Of a DNA stretch of 64,000 nt, positions 50,408 through 64,000 are shown piece after piece (positions within the stretch are counted from its first letter, which is position 1; each line of letters opens with the position of its first letter). The position numbers and the translations under genes were made by a program. The stretch lies in NCBI RefSeq assembly GCF_028858725.1, contig NC_084768.1:5816164-5880163 (forward strand). Reading direction: 5' to 3'. The DNA comes from Colius striatus. Taxonomy: Eukaryota; Chordata; Aves; Coliiformes; Coliidae. The notes under the pieces were generated by a model. It worked only from the letters and a program-made list of their open reading frames with translations, was not told where the DNA came from and did not search any database.

Positions 50408-50534
50408 TGACTCTCCTGTAGCCAAATTGGATTTTGAACTTGAGCCTGAGCCTCCACCTGCTCCACCCCGTGCATCTTCCCTTGGGGAAATATGTGACTC
50501 TTCCTCTGAGATAAAGGTTCCTGAACCATCTCAG
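50408..50534 (+). CDS. PKN2: PKN2 coding exon 12 (proline-rich SH3-binding linker)
   Basis: This exon encodes the rest of codon 557 to Gln599. The segment LEPEPPPAPPRASSLGE is a class-type SH3-binding proline motif, and mammalian PRK2 binds the SH3 domains of NCK/GRB4-type adaptors through such a region. The exon ends at TCTCAG because only that end keeps phase 0 with exon 13. The intron then starts with GC (gcaagt), not GT, an otherwise perfect donor of the GC-AG class. Confidence 0.92.
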
Positions 50535-50964
50535 GCAAGTAACTTTTGACAATTTGGGGCTATACAGTTTAACAAGGTTATAATATTGGCATCCTCATTA
50601 TTAATTTCTTCCCTCATGTTTCATCACATGATTCCTCAACAGACTGCTCCAATTCCTCTTAGTGGCAAACTGTTTCCATGGTCGGTGTGTTTTAACTCTT
50701 TGTCATTATCATTGGTTCCACAGAAAAAAAACAAAAGCCCAAAATCATTGGAGTGTTCAGGAGACAATGAGTTTACTAACAAAGAGCAGAATGACTGGAG
50801 CAATAGGTTTCATCAATCTGTTAAAATCTTACTTATCTGTATCATCCTAAGGTGTATATCATTTTAGCTTAGGTAATTCTTCTGTTAAGAGTTTCACGTG
50901 CTTACAGTAAAATTCCTGCCTCCATTTGCCTTGACAGTCAGTTATAAATTCTTTTTCTTCACAG
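50535..50964 (+). other. PKN2: PKN2 intron 12, GC-AG type (430 nt)
   Basis: The intron starts gcaagt after CAG and ends ttcttcacag. The nearest GT (CAGGCAA|GTAACT, 4 nt later) would shift the frame relative to the conserved exon 13 start. The rest of the donor matches the U1 consensus fully, as is usual for GC donors. Confidence 0.85.
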
Positions 50965-51095
50965 GATGAAGTAACAGCTTTTGATTTTGAAAATGGCAGA
51001 AACAATATTGTCCCAAAACTCCAGCCTGAAATAATCTGTGAGCCTGATGCTCCCCATTCAGACATAAAATACACCAACACGCCTGAAGATAGAAG
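50965..51095 (+). CDS. PKN2: PKN2 coding exon 13 (variable linker before kinase)
   Basis: This exon encodes residues 600-642 plus two bases of codon 643, ending in TNTPEDRR. It is the least conserved part of the protein relative to the mammalian sequence I recall, although its length (43 codons plus two bases) is the same. It is acidic and probably disordered. The acceptor is cttcacag and the donor agaag|gtaaaa. It ends in phase 2. Confidence 0.9.
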
Positions 51096-51134
51096 GTAAA
51101 AATGCAGCAGTTTTGCTGTTGGTGTGAATAATAG

Positions 51135-51332
<198 letters not shown>

Positions 51333-51351
51333 TGAATCCCTTCTGTTTTAG

Positions 51352-53274
<1,923 letters not shown>

Positions 53275-53337
53275 ATTCTATGCTGCCTGTGTGGTTCTTG
53301 GACTTCAGTACTTACACGAACACAAAATAGTGTACAG
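53275..53337 (+). CDS. PKN2: PKN2 coding exon 17 (alpha-E helix)
   Basis: At 63 nt this is one of the two smallest coding exons. It encodes codon 758 to Tyr778 and two bases of Arg779: FYAACVVLGLQYLHEHKIVY. This is the alpha-E helix leading into the catalytic loop. The donor acag|gtgagt is strong, and the next intron is only 96 nt. Confidence 0.96.
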
Positions 53338-53404
53338 GTGAGTGGTCACTGACCCAACAGACCCGTTTCAGCGGTTCTGGATAGTGCTGCAGAAACATCA
53401 GTGA

Positions 53405-54365
<961 letters not shown>

Positions 54366-54626
54366 TAAAAGTCACAAAACTCAAGGTGCCAGCCCTTGCT
54401 ATGTTGAGCCTGTCACAGCTGTATCAGCACTTGCCTCTACAGTCTGCATAGGCACACCTGGCTTTACAAGGAGCATCCTAATGGGTCTCATCCAGAAAAG
54501 GTATTCAGTGTGGAGCAGCTATTTCCCTGATGCTACTGTAAGGTCAATGAGTCATGTCATGAGCTTGAATTATCAAAGTGAATGAGTTGTAGTCTAGATT
54601 TTTGTTTCAATTACATTCTTACACTC

Positions 54627-55821
54627 TGTCATGGTTTGGCCCAGCTGCTGCCACAGCAGCACCACAACAGCCTCTCACTTCTGACCCCCATCCACCTCCA
54701 CCCTCGTTAGGATGGCAGAGGCCCCAGCGAAATGGGAGGGAAAACATAAGCAAGGATGTTGTGGATGGAGACAAGGGCAGGGAGGGCTCACTGCCAGTTA
54801 CTGTTCTGGGCAAAACCAGCTCCAGTGCTCGACTTAGAGAGGAAAGCAGGAAAGCTTATTCTACTGCCTACAAGAAACAGAACAAAAGCAAAAAGGGAGT
54901 AGAATGATGAGAAAATTAAAACCAGCACTTTAAGGTCTCCCTTCCCCATCCCTCCTTTCTTCCCAGGCCCAGCTCACTGCTCCCCATCTCTCTCCCTCCT
55001 CCCCCCTCAATGGCTCAAGGGGGCAGGGAATGGGGGATGTGGTCAGTCTCTCACAGATGGGCTCTGCCGCTTCTCTCTTCTCAGATGAGGGTTACTCCTG
55101 GCATTCTTCCCCTGCTCCAACACGGGGTTCCTCCCCCAGGACACAGCCCTTAACAAACTTCTCTGGTGGGGGTTGTTCCCAGCAGCTGCGGCTTCTGCCT
55201 ATACAGGGTCCCTCACACGGGACACAGTCCTTGGTGAATATCTCTGGTGTGAGTTCTTTGCCACAGCTGCAGCTTCTGCAGATACAGGGTCCCTCCCTCG
55301 GGACTTGGCCTCTTCTGTGCATAAGTTTAATGAGCTGCTTTGGTGTGGGTTCTTCCCACAGTTACAGCTTCTGTGAATATTGGGTCCCCCCCACAGGACA
55401 AGGCCTCCTCCAGCCACAGTCACTGCCCCTGGCACAGGGTCTTTAATGAAGAAAAACACAAACACATCTGTGCTTCACCAGTCCTCTCCATAGGATGCAG
55501 AGGAGTCTCTGCTCCAGCACACCTCCTCCTCTCTTCCCTCACTGACCTTGGAGTCCAGATGGTTGCTTCTCTCTCTCTTCCCACTCCTTGCACCACCAGC
55601 AGCTAGAAAAGAAAAGGAAAAGACAGAAGAACAAGAAGAAACAGGAAGCAGCCTCCTCTTCCAGCTTCTTCTTAAAAAGTGATCATGAAAGTGCCTAATT
55701 GGTTCAGCCCCAGAAGTGGGTCTGGCTCAGAGCTGAGGAGAGGTTTAAGCAACTTCTTACAGGAGCCATCTTTACAGCCCCTTCCCCCTTACCAGAAACA
55801 GCTCCATGTCAAACCATGACA
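54627..55821. mobile_element. Solo-LTR-like element (1.2 kb) with 12-bp terminal inverted repeats
   Basis: The segment starts TGTCATGGTTTG and ends CAAACCATGACA, a perfect 12-bp inverted repeat that includes the TG...CA ends of retroviral LTRs. The start resembles bird endogenous-retrovirus LTRs I have seen beginning with similar 'tggtttg.cccagct' text. Flanking pentamers cactc (54622-54626) and cacct (55822-55826) are similar but not identical, so the target duplication is decayed or absent. No gag, pol or env coding is present. On the - strand an ATTAAA occurs near the middle, so transcription from that strand is plausible, but orientation is not settled. A non-autonomous DNA transposon is an alternative reading. 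Confidence 0.65.
55124..55440. repeat. Diverged ~82-bp tandem repeats inside the LTR-like element
   Basis: Units begin with a 'gggtycctc' string at 55124, 55206, 55287 and 55382, giving spacings of 82, 81 and 95 bp and a partial last unit. Each unit has 'gggacacag'-like, 'tctctggtgtgagttcttyccacag' and 'gcagcttctg' segments in the same order. The copies are clearly diverged. Open frames here on both strands only mirror this periodicity. Confidence 0.75.
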
Positions 55822-56593
55822 CACCTTAAATCAAATTATAGCAGTGGCACACTAACATCACTGTCTCTAAGCAAGATCCTACAGCACATCTGGGGTTGGG
55901 GAGCTCAGTTTCCAGCACACATGTTACTGTCACGTGTGGATGTGTGCTACAGCTACAGCACAGTCTTCTGCTTTCAAATGCTTTTGTGGGGAAAATAAAC
56001 TCTTCATCTCCTGTAGTGAACTGTAATGGATAAAGCTGGATAGTAGTGAAAGATATGGCAACCACAAAACTGGTTCCTGTTTGAATTACACATGCACTAA
56101 ACCAGAATGCCCCAGTTCCAGGTAAATGAGCTGGCATAAATAAATTACTGTTGAATAGTTATTTACCACTGCACATAGTGCTTTGCCTTCTGGTTCACTT
56201 TGTTCTAGTACCTCCCAGGTAGCACAGTGATGGTTTTCATGTTAAAAAACAGAGGAAAAGGAAACAGATTTGCTTATTATTGTGTTCCTTAAAAAAAAGA
56301 AGACATTATTCAACTTTCTTTCATTTCCTTTCAGGTAAAAAAAAGATGAAAGCTTGTAGGGGTTTAAAAACAGTTTGAAACCCCCTGAGGTGTAACACAC
56401 TAAAGATGCTACAAAATGTGTTAGTCCTGACCATGTTCCTTGTGAATGGCAGCTGCTCCAAGCGAGCTGATCTGTACTTCCCACATTCCTTGTGTATCTT
56501 CTGTCAGAGTTCAAAGGAGGTCCCAGTTTTGGGTGTTCCTACTCTACAAGCACACCTTTAAAGCATAGTCCCTCAGTAAGAACTAAGGGATGA

Positions 56594-58391
<1,798 letters not shown>

Positions 58392-58394
58392 TAA

Positions 58395-58652
<258 letters not shown>

Positions 58653-60037
58653 CTCCTAGACACTGTGAAACCCCAGCTGACTGGCTCACAAGAATGCCTC
58701 TCTCAGAACACCGACCCTTCAATTGCTCTCTGTGCCACCTGTAGCTTCTGTTTTTTTAAAATCACATGAAGATCCTTTTAAGTACTGTTTTAACACTCGT
58801 GAAGAGTGGCCTCTTTGTATATTGTTTTTTATCTGAGCACTGGAAAGCAGATCTATGGAGTTCTTAAGCTGAGTTGGTGCACCCAGGCTGTATCGAGCTT
58901 CCCCCACACGGACACAGGTGGATCTGTACTGTCTCACTCTCCTGCAGCAGATAACATCACCTTTGAAGTATCTGCCTTAAGTGGGAAAAGCAGACTTTGA
59001 GCTAGGGAACGGCTTCTCTCTGCTCAGCACCATTGGGATAGAAGCTTGGGACGCTGGTGACTCTCTCACAGAACGTGGTTCGAGCTGGAGAAGGCAAATG
59101 ATTCCAGTTAAAGATTCTCTCTCGTGCGGTCTATGAAACTACACATTTCTATGTACACCTTCCTCTTGTGTTCTTAAAATAACGGTATTGAGAACAGATA
59201 TGCCTTGTTTTGTAAATTTTCTATGGTATTTATTAGGAAAAATGCCTTGCCTTTGAGATAACAACAATGTAAGTGCTTCCAGTACAAACAAAAACCCAGA
59301 AAAAATCCACGAGGTTTACCAAAGCCACTTGCCAAACAGTTTTGCCTTCAAGCTTTTTAAGCATAGCATAAAACCTTGGTCCACATGAAGAATGTAACGA
59401 GGACGATGCTCAGTCCGACCACTGGAGCAAAGCCTCTGCAGGGCCTGAGCCCCATCCCGTGCTCCAGCCCCCTCCCTCCTCCCATAGCTGCTGAACAGCA
59501 TCATATCACTTCTAGAAAACAACTTAAGGGTTTCAATGCTCTCACCATGTAGAGTTGGAAGGTGTAATGTATTCTGATTTCCAGGCAAGCAATTTAATTA
59601 CACCACTTAATTAACTTTGTACAGTGGCCAACTGAACAACATCAAACTCAGTGAAAGACAGACGTGTGTCCATGCAGGCCACTGAGCTCCCAACCTTCGA
59701 TTGGCAGTGAGGGGGGAAAGCAGCAATATCTTCTAACAGAATGTAGACATATTTTTTATAAAAGCAATGTATATTTTGTAAACCCCTGAACACTAAAACC
59801 TGTACCTCAAAAGCTGAAAAGTAATGGAGACCAGACACTGTGCATAGCTGTAAACCGAGACCTATTTTTGGCAGCTGGTGTGCTGCAGCAGGCAAACATT
59901 CATCCTTGGAAAAGAAATTTCCCACGTGGAGCTGATTGCATGTGTTATCTCACAGGTTGATCCGAGCCAGGGGGGTGCTGGTCATGGGCTAGGACAGGGA
60001 GATTCGCACTCAAAACTTGCTGATTTGTCATTCAGAG

Positions 60038-60043
60038 AATAAA
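60038..60043 (+). terminator. PKN2: Candidate proximal poly(A) signal AATAAA
   Basis: A canonical hexamer lies 1.4 kb into the 3'UTR. If used, it would give an mRNA lacking the last 0.7 kb. No strong GU-rich element is obvious just downstream. Confidence 0.35.
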
Positions 60044-60311
60044 GGGGAAGCCAGCGAGCGTGGAACGCTACGGCATCGCTTACAGTCACGGACACACCTG
60101 CAGGGTTGGGCAGGGGAGAGGCTTAGGGACAGAAACCCCAGTGGTATCAGGGCTAAATGCACCCCCTTCCTCCCAGCCTCCGTGGCAGGGGGAGGAAACG
60201 GGGGCCACACTCACTTCTTTCACATTTTAATTCACGAGAACCAAATCACGTTCCTCTATCTGAAACCAAGACTTTTGAGGTACAGTCAGCTCATCCTTTT
60301 CCGGTTCCCAA

Positions 60312-60329
60312 ATATATATATATATATAT
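60312..60329. repeat. (AT)9 microsatellite in PKN2 3'UTR
   Basis: Nine AT dinucleotides sit in the 3'UTR between the two candidate poly(A) signals. The run can fold on itself and may be polymorphic in length. Confidence 0.85.
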
Positions 60330-60560
60330 GAGCATCTAACAGGGTGCTTAACACTTATGGAAATGTCTTCAGAATACCTTTTTGTAACTACAGCCTGTAC
60401 AGAAATCTTTTTTAATCGAAGCAAATCACTAAAAGAAAAAAAAGGAAGAAAAAAATTAGAGGGCAGGGTGTGCTCCCCAGTTAAGCTGACAGAAAGCACT
60501 AATTTTATCTCTGTAGTTTTTTAAATATTTTTAGGCAGATTAAGATTTTGAACCCTAGAT

Positions 60561-60568
60561 TGTAAATA
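60561..60568 (+). promoter_or_regulatory. PKN2: Candidate Pumilio-binding element TGTAAATA
   Basis: TGTAAATA matches the UGUANAUA Pumilio consensus and lies in an AT-rich part of the 3'UTR, upstream of the distal poly(A) signal. An eight-base match can occur by chance, and conservation would decide. Confidence 0.35.
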
Positions 60569-60713
60569 TATTTTGCTATACTTTATCTGTATGTGGCTGC
60601 TCAAGCACTTTGTAAGGAAATTAGGAGATTTGAGAATGGTACACTATGCATTCAAATGAAATGTGCCTTTAACAAATGTCATTCGAAGTGTTTCGCAGTC
60701 CTTCGTATCACAA

Positions 60714-60719
60714 ATTAAA
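60714..60719 (+). terminator. PKN2: Candidate distal poly(A) signal ATTAAA
   Basis: ATTAAA in 'caaattaaag', followed 25-50 nt later by GT-rich sequence (ggtgtcc...gtgatgttgctgttt), is a good arrangement for cleavage near 60735-60745. Confidence 0.65.
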
Positions 60720-60744
60720 GTTTTAAATAGAGAAATTTGTAAAT

Positions 60745-63040
60745 GGTGTCCAAAACGTGATGTTGCTGTTTCTTAAAGTGACTTGTCACGGTTTCTCCAC
60801 AGGTAACTTAAGCAAAGAACTTGCAACGGGGAGGGGACTTACAGAAACCCTGACTCTTAGGGGTAGCTCAGCCTACGGCCGGTCACTTCCAGGCATTACC
60901 TCTGAGCATCCTTTGCGAGGCTGGAAGGCAGCAGGCTCCTCAACACTGTGGCTACTGCAGTCTGGGCAGCTTGGTGTTCTGCTTCTGTACTTGGCTAAGC
61001 CCTCCTTCCAGGGAAGGTTGATTGCAGAGGACATACAGGCAGGCGCCAAGATGTAGTCTCTGGTAGCTGAACGGAGATGCTGTGCCCTCCCCTGGGTGTG
61101 GGGGAGCAACCCCTCAGCCCTCCCACTCACTGTGGAGCCACCTCCCACCAGGGGCCAGCAGAGAACCCAAAACCCTGTGAGCACCTGAACCACAGCCCCC
61201 TCCCTGCCTGCACTGGCAGCTCTCCTGGCCCTACAGCCTTTGCTCCCACTTACCTTCCTGTGCTCCCAAAGCTGGGAATTAGCCAAAGCTGGCTGCCGAG
61301 CTGCCCTGGCCTCCTATCCCACACACACACATGCAACAGGGCTACATGCAGGTATTCCAGCCAGGAACACCCAGAGCTCCCTTCTCAAGAAGCTCCTGCA
61401 AGAAGCCTGCTCCCCTTCTGTTTCACCAAAGGGGCTGTAATTGCCTAAAAATTAGTCACAGTGTTTTTTCCTGGAGTGCTTCACCTCACCCATAGGCTAC
61501 TGGGACCAGCAGTAACTGGTTTTTAGACTCTTACCTTCCCTTGCTCGTTGCACCTCTGTGGGCTGTGCAGTCACCACCCACTCCAGGCCAGGGAGGCACA
61601 GAAACTGCTGCTGGAATTGCAGGAAGGGGCCAGGTCAGGCCAGGACAGCCAGCCACTGCCTCCATCTGCTGCACTCCAGAGCTCTGCACAGCCATGCTCC
61701 AATTTCAATCCAGAAAGCTTTTGCTCTAAGTAACAATTTCAACTGCACACAGCAGAGGCCAAGTGCTTGTGCATAATGCCTGAAAGCATTTAAGGCAAGA
61801 GCATCATCGTCAGTTTCAGCTGTTTTTAGCCTGCATGTAGCGGATTTCCCAGAACGACAGGTGCTGGAAAGCACCCTCGGGTAAAAGACCTTTCCCCTCT
61901 GCCTTGCCAAACCCCAGCAGTACAGTTAACAGTCAAGCCCTGCTTATTCAAAGCACGGCAGCTTCTCCCACACGGGGTGGACACCAGAGCTCACAGCAAG
62001 GCATGGCAAGCCCAGGGAACAGAGAATGTTGCAGCACAGCTGAAGGAAATAAGTTTGGAGGGACTGTATTCTAATGACTAAACCACCAAGAACATCTCCT
62101 TTACCAGCAGCAGCAGTTTTTCCTGCTAGCCAACAGCTTCAGTGCTGTAACAGAACCCTACAGCCTTTGTTACTTGTTTACAGAAACTGCTGAAGCACAT
62201 TTCAATGGTCTCAACTGACCAAAGAGGATTAAAGCTCAACCATCAAGAACACAGGGAGGGCCCCTGACAAGCACCAGAACTCAGCCATCCCACGGGCTGC
62301 CCCCCAGCAGCCTGGCCCAGCCCACCCTCAGCTGCTCACGCTGGTAATTCAAATCCATTTGCACCTGTGACAGAATTGCCTCAGGAACCAGACACCTCCC
62401 CCTAAGTATATTTGTTGCTCTGAACACAAAGGGACACTGTCTCACTGCCCAAAGCTGAGTTGGAGGAGGGCTGAGTAACTTCTGGCCTTCCCTCCTCAGC
62501 TCCTGGGGCATCACTGCAGACAACCCCACACTCTGCTGGAGCCACAGGGGAGCCCAGCCCTCGCCCACTGGCCCCAGGCCCAGTAGAACCCTTCACCAAA
62601 GCCCCTCCTAGAAGTACTTGTTACCGTCACACGCCCAGTACCATCATCACAAAGGTGTCAGGAATTCGCTTTAGCTGCTCTGTCGTTACATCAAACTTAC
62701 AGAAGCAAAGCAGAGAGTCATCAGTGAAAATGAGGGGGGACTCCACCAAGAACAGGACTAATTGTTCCACAACCAATCTGAGAACCTGCAGCAGCAGTTG
62801 TGCAAATACTGGAAGCACAGTTCAGCAGCTGCTTGCATTCTGGGCTGAAGGCAGCCCCACTACTGCACAGCCAACCACCACTTCCAAAGCCACACACACT
62901 CAGAGAGTAAAAATTGCCAAGGAAGCAACCATTTAAGCAGCCTCGTGAGCCAAGGCATGACTCTGCCATTCTCTGGCCTGCAGTGCAGCCCTCACACGAG
63001 GAGCAGTAGGTGCCCGTCAAGTTGCAGCGTATTCACAGGG
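60745..63040. other. Intergenic region between convergent PKN2 and GTF2B
   Basis: About 2.3 kb of moderately GC-rich DNA lies between the two 3' ends. It contains a short (CA)n run near 61321 and several Pro/Ser-rich open frames on both strands without recognisable domains. I see no gene. Either 3'UTR could extend into it. Confidence 0.65.
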
Positions 63041-63393
63041 TGGTGTTTTTGGAAAACAGTTTATTTGGGAATTACATCATATTTTAAATTTTCCAAAATA
63101 CATCTTGCTAGAGCCCTACAAAAGAAAGCTAAATAAGTACAACAATATGAAATCAAGTCTGTTGCAACAGTCATTAAATATTTACTTCCACTAATATATA
63201 CATACAAAATGCCACACAATGAGCTTGTTTACCCTTGGAATGTGTGCTGCCTTCCAGCAGTCAACGTTCCTCCTCCAGTTCCACAACATGAAGACTCAAT
63301 ATTAACACTTTGTACATCCTTTTATTATAGGCAAAAAAAATCAAGTTTGTTGTTGTTGGGTTGGCTTTTTTTTAATAGAAATTAAAAGCAATT
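63041..63393 (-). other. GTF2B: GTF2B 3'UTR (approximate end)
   Basis: Downstream of the TFIIB stop on the - strand, an AATAAA is read at 63060-63065 (TTTATT on +), about 330 nt after the stop, so the 3'UTR probably ends near 63030-63050. Another AATAAA lies nearer the stop, around 63317-63322, and could be an alternative. The UTR is AT-rich. Confidence 0.7.
63060..63065 (-). terminator. GTF2B: Candidate GTF2B poly(A) signal AATAAA
   Basis: The - strand reads ccaAATAAActg here, about 330 nt after the stop codon. This suits the short 3'UTR I recall for mammalian GTF2B. Confidence 0.6.
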
Positions 63394-63527
63394 TCACAGC
63401 TGGGGTAGCTTGTCTACTGGGGTGTCAAACTTGAAGTCTGCTGGGAAGAGATCTGGAGCTCGCGGGTAGATGAGCCTGTACGACTGTCTGATGGTAACGT
63501 CAGCCACACCAGCAATATCACCGATTT
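63394..63527 (-). CDS. GTF2B: GTF2B (TFIIB) terminal coding exon, partial gene
   Basis: Read on the - strand, after the acceptor cttgtccttag, this exon supplies the last two bases of a split codon and 43 further residues, then TGA. The protein contains [20 protein letters not shown] and ends [14 protein letters not shown], which is the C-terminus of general transcription factor IIB. TFIIB bridges TBP-bound promoter DNA and RNA polymerase II in the nucleus. This part is the end of the second cyclin-like repeat and the C-terminal tail. It is almost identical to the human protein (Ala for Thr in LFPADF by my recollection). The remaining exons lie beyond the right edge. The gene converges on PKN2. 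Confidence 0.97.
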
Positions 63528-64000
63528 CTAAGGACAAGAAGTAAATCAGTGATTAGTCATTTGCACTGAAGTAAAAGCTAAAGGAACCAGCAAGCAGAAC
63601 TTACTGAGCAGCACTGTACACTTGGGCTCTTTCAGAACCCTCCCAAGCCTAGTAAAAATAGCTGCAGCCACAGTGACTGGTACCATGCAAACAGAAGTCT
63701 GTCTTCTCTTGTGCCATAATTCAGGTTATGGTATCAGTCTTGGAGTAACAGCAGTTGCAAATTGGCAGAGGGCCAAGAGGGCAAAAGTCATTAGAAGTCT
63801 CTACTGAAAACTCTACACATGCCCAGCAACAGTCTAATGAGACATAGAATCATAGAATGGTAGGGGTTGGAAGGGACCTTTAGAGATCATCTAGTCCAAC
63901 CGTCACCTAGATCAGGTCACATAGGAACATGTCCAAGCGGGTCTTGAAGACCTCCAAGGAAGGAGCCTCCACAGCCCCTCTGGGCAGCCTGTGCCAGGGC
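63528..64000 (-). other. GTF2B: GTF2B last intron (partial)
   Basis: This is intron sequence upstream of the terminal GTF2B exon on the - strand, continuing off the window. Its outer third is a CR1 fragment. Confidence 0.85.
63843..64000 (-). mobile_element. CR1 LINE 3' end, - orientation, cut by the window edge
   Basis: The + strand begins 'catagaatcatagaatgg' and continues 'gatcatctagtccaac' to 'ccctctgggcagcctgtgcc', the reverse complement of an avian CR1 3' end. It closely resembles the sense copy at 49.6 kb but lacks the short 'ccctgcagaagcagg' segment after 'tccaac'. On the - strand it has the same orientation as GTF2B. It continues past 64000. Confidence 0.93.

Larger units (their letters stand above)
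58653..60740 (+). other. PKN2: PKN2 3'UTR (approximate end)
   Basis: About 2.1 kb of non-coding sequence lies between the stop codon and the distal poly(A) signal ATTAAA at 60714-60719, which is followed by a GT-rich stretch from about 60745. The part near 60530-60740 is AT-rich, as is common for vertebrate 3'UTR ends. The cleavage point is an estimate. Confidence 0.75.

Noticed and set aside
55030-55606. Open frames with repeating Cys/Gly/Pro patterns in intron 19, which at first suggested zinc-finger-like repeats
   Set aside because: The periodicity comes from the ~82-bp tandem array of the LTR-like element. The spacing does not fit C2H2 fingers, and 82 is not a multiple of three, so the frame drifts between units.
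59076-59090. A 'ggttcgagctgg' string resembling a tRNA B-box
   Set aside because: It lies in the PKN2 3'UTR, has the wrong closing bases for a B-box, and no A-box or cloverleaf stems can be built around it.
60873-63020. Open frames of 90-137 codons between PKN2 and GTF2B
   Set aside because: They are low-complexity Pro/Ser/Gln-rich, occur on both strands, and have no recognisable domain or start context.

Overview
The window is vertebrate nuclear DNA, most probably from a bird. It carries several copies of the 3' end of a CR1 LINE (the ending that includes 'gatcatctagtccaac'). Its genes are cut into exons by GT-AG introns. Its introns are short for the gene concerned. CR1 3' tails of this type are common in Neoaves, but I cannot name a species. 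There are no prokaryotic-style genes, CRISPR arrays or operons.

Layout: 1-5460 is AT-rich upstream intergenic DNA in which I support no gene. About 5480-6900 is a CpG island with the promoter, the 5'UTR and coding exon 1 of PKN2 (protein kinase N2, also PRK2). The rest of PKN2 runs on the + strand to the stop codon at 58650-58652. I could join 22 coding exons in consistent phase: 2949 nt, 982 codons plus stop. In order they encode three Rho-binding HR1 repeats (exons 2-6), a C2-like domain (7-10), a proline-rich linker (11-13) and a complete AGC-type Ser/Thr kinase with its C-terminal extension (14-22). A 3'UTR of about 2.1 kb follows, with candidate poly(A) signals at 60038 and 60714. After about 2.3 kb of intergenic DNA comes the terminal coding exon and 3'UTR of GTF2B (TFIIB) on the - strand (63394-63527), so the two genes lie tail to tail. 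As I recall it, the same pair is convergent in mammals.

Other content is mostly repeats: three CR1 3' ends (22.9 kb, 49.6 kb and the right edge), two old MIR/CORE-SINE copies (10.6 kb and 44.5 kb), and a 1.2 kb solo-LTR-like element with internal ~82-bp tandem repeats in intron 19. There are also small tandem and palindromic repeats.

I found no previously undescribed system. The points most worth checking are a GC-AG intron (intron 12), a weak donor at exon 7 with an in-frame alternative 30 nt upstream, a Pro-to-His change in the kinase HPFF motif, a perfect 20-bp palindrome with POU-like and GATA-like half-sites in intron 1, and the internal tandem array of the LTR-like element. Comparisons with mammalian PKN2 come from memory, not from an alignment run here.
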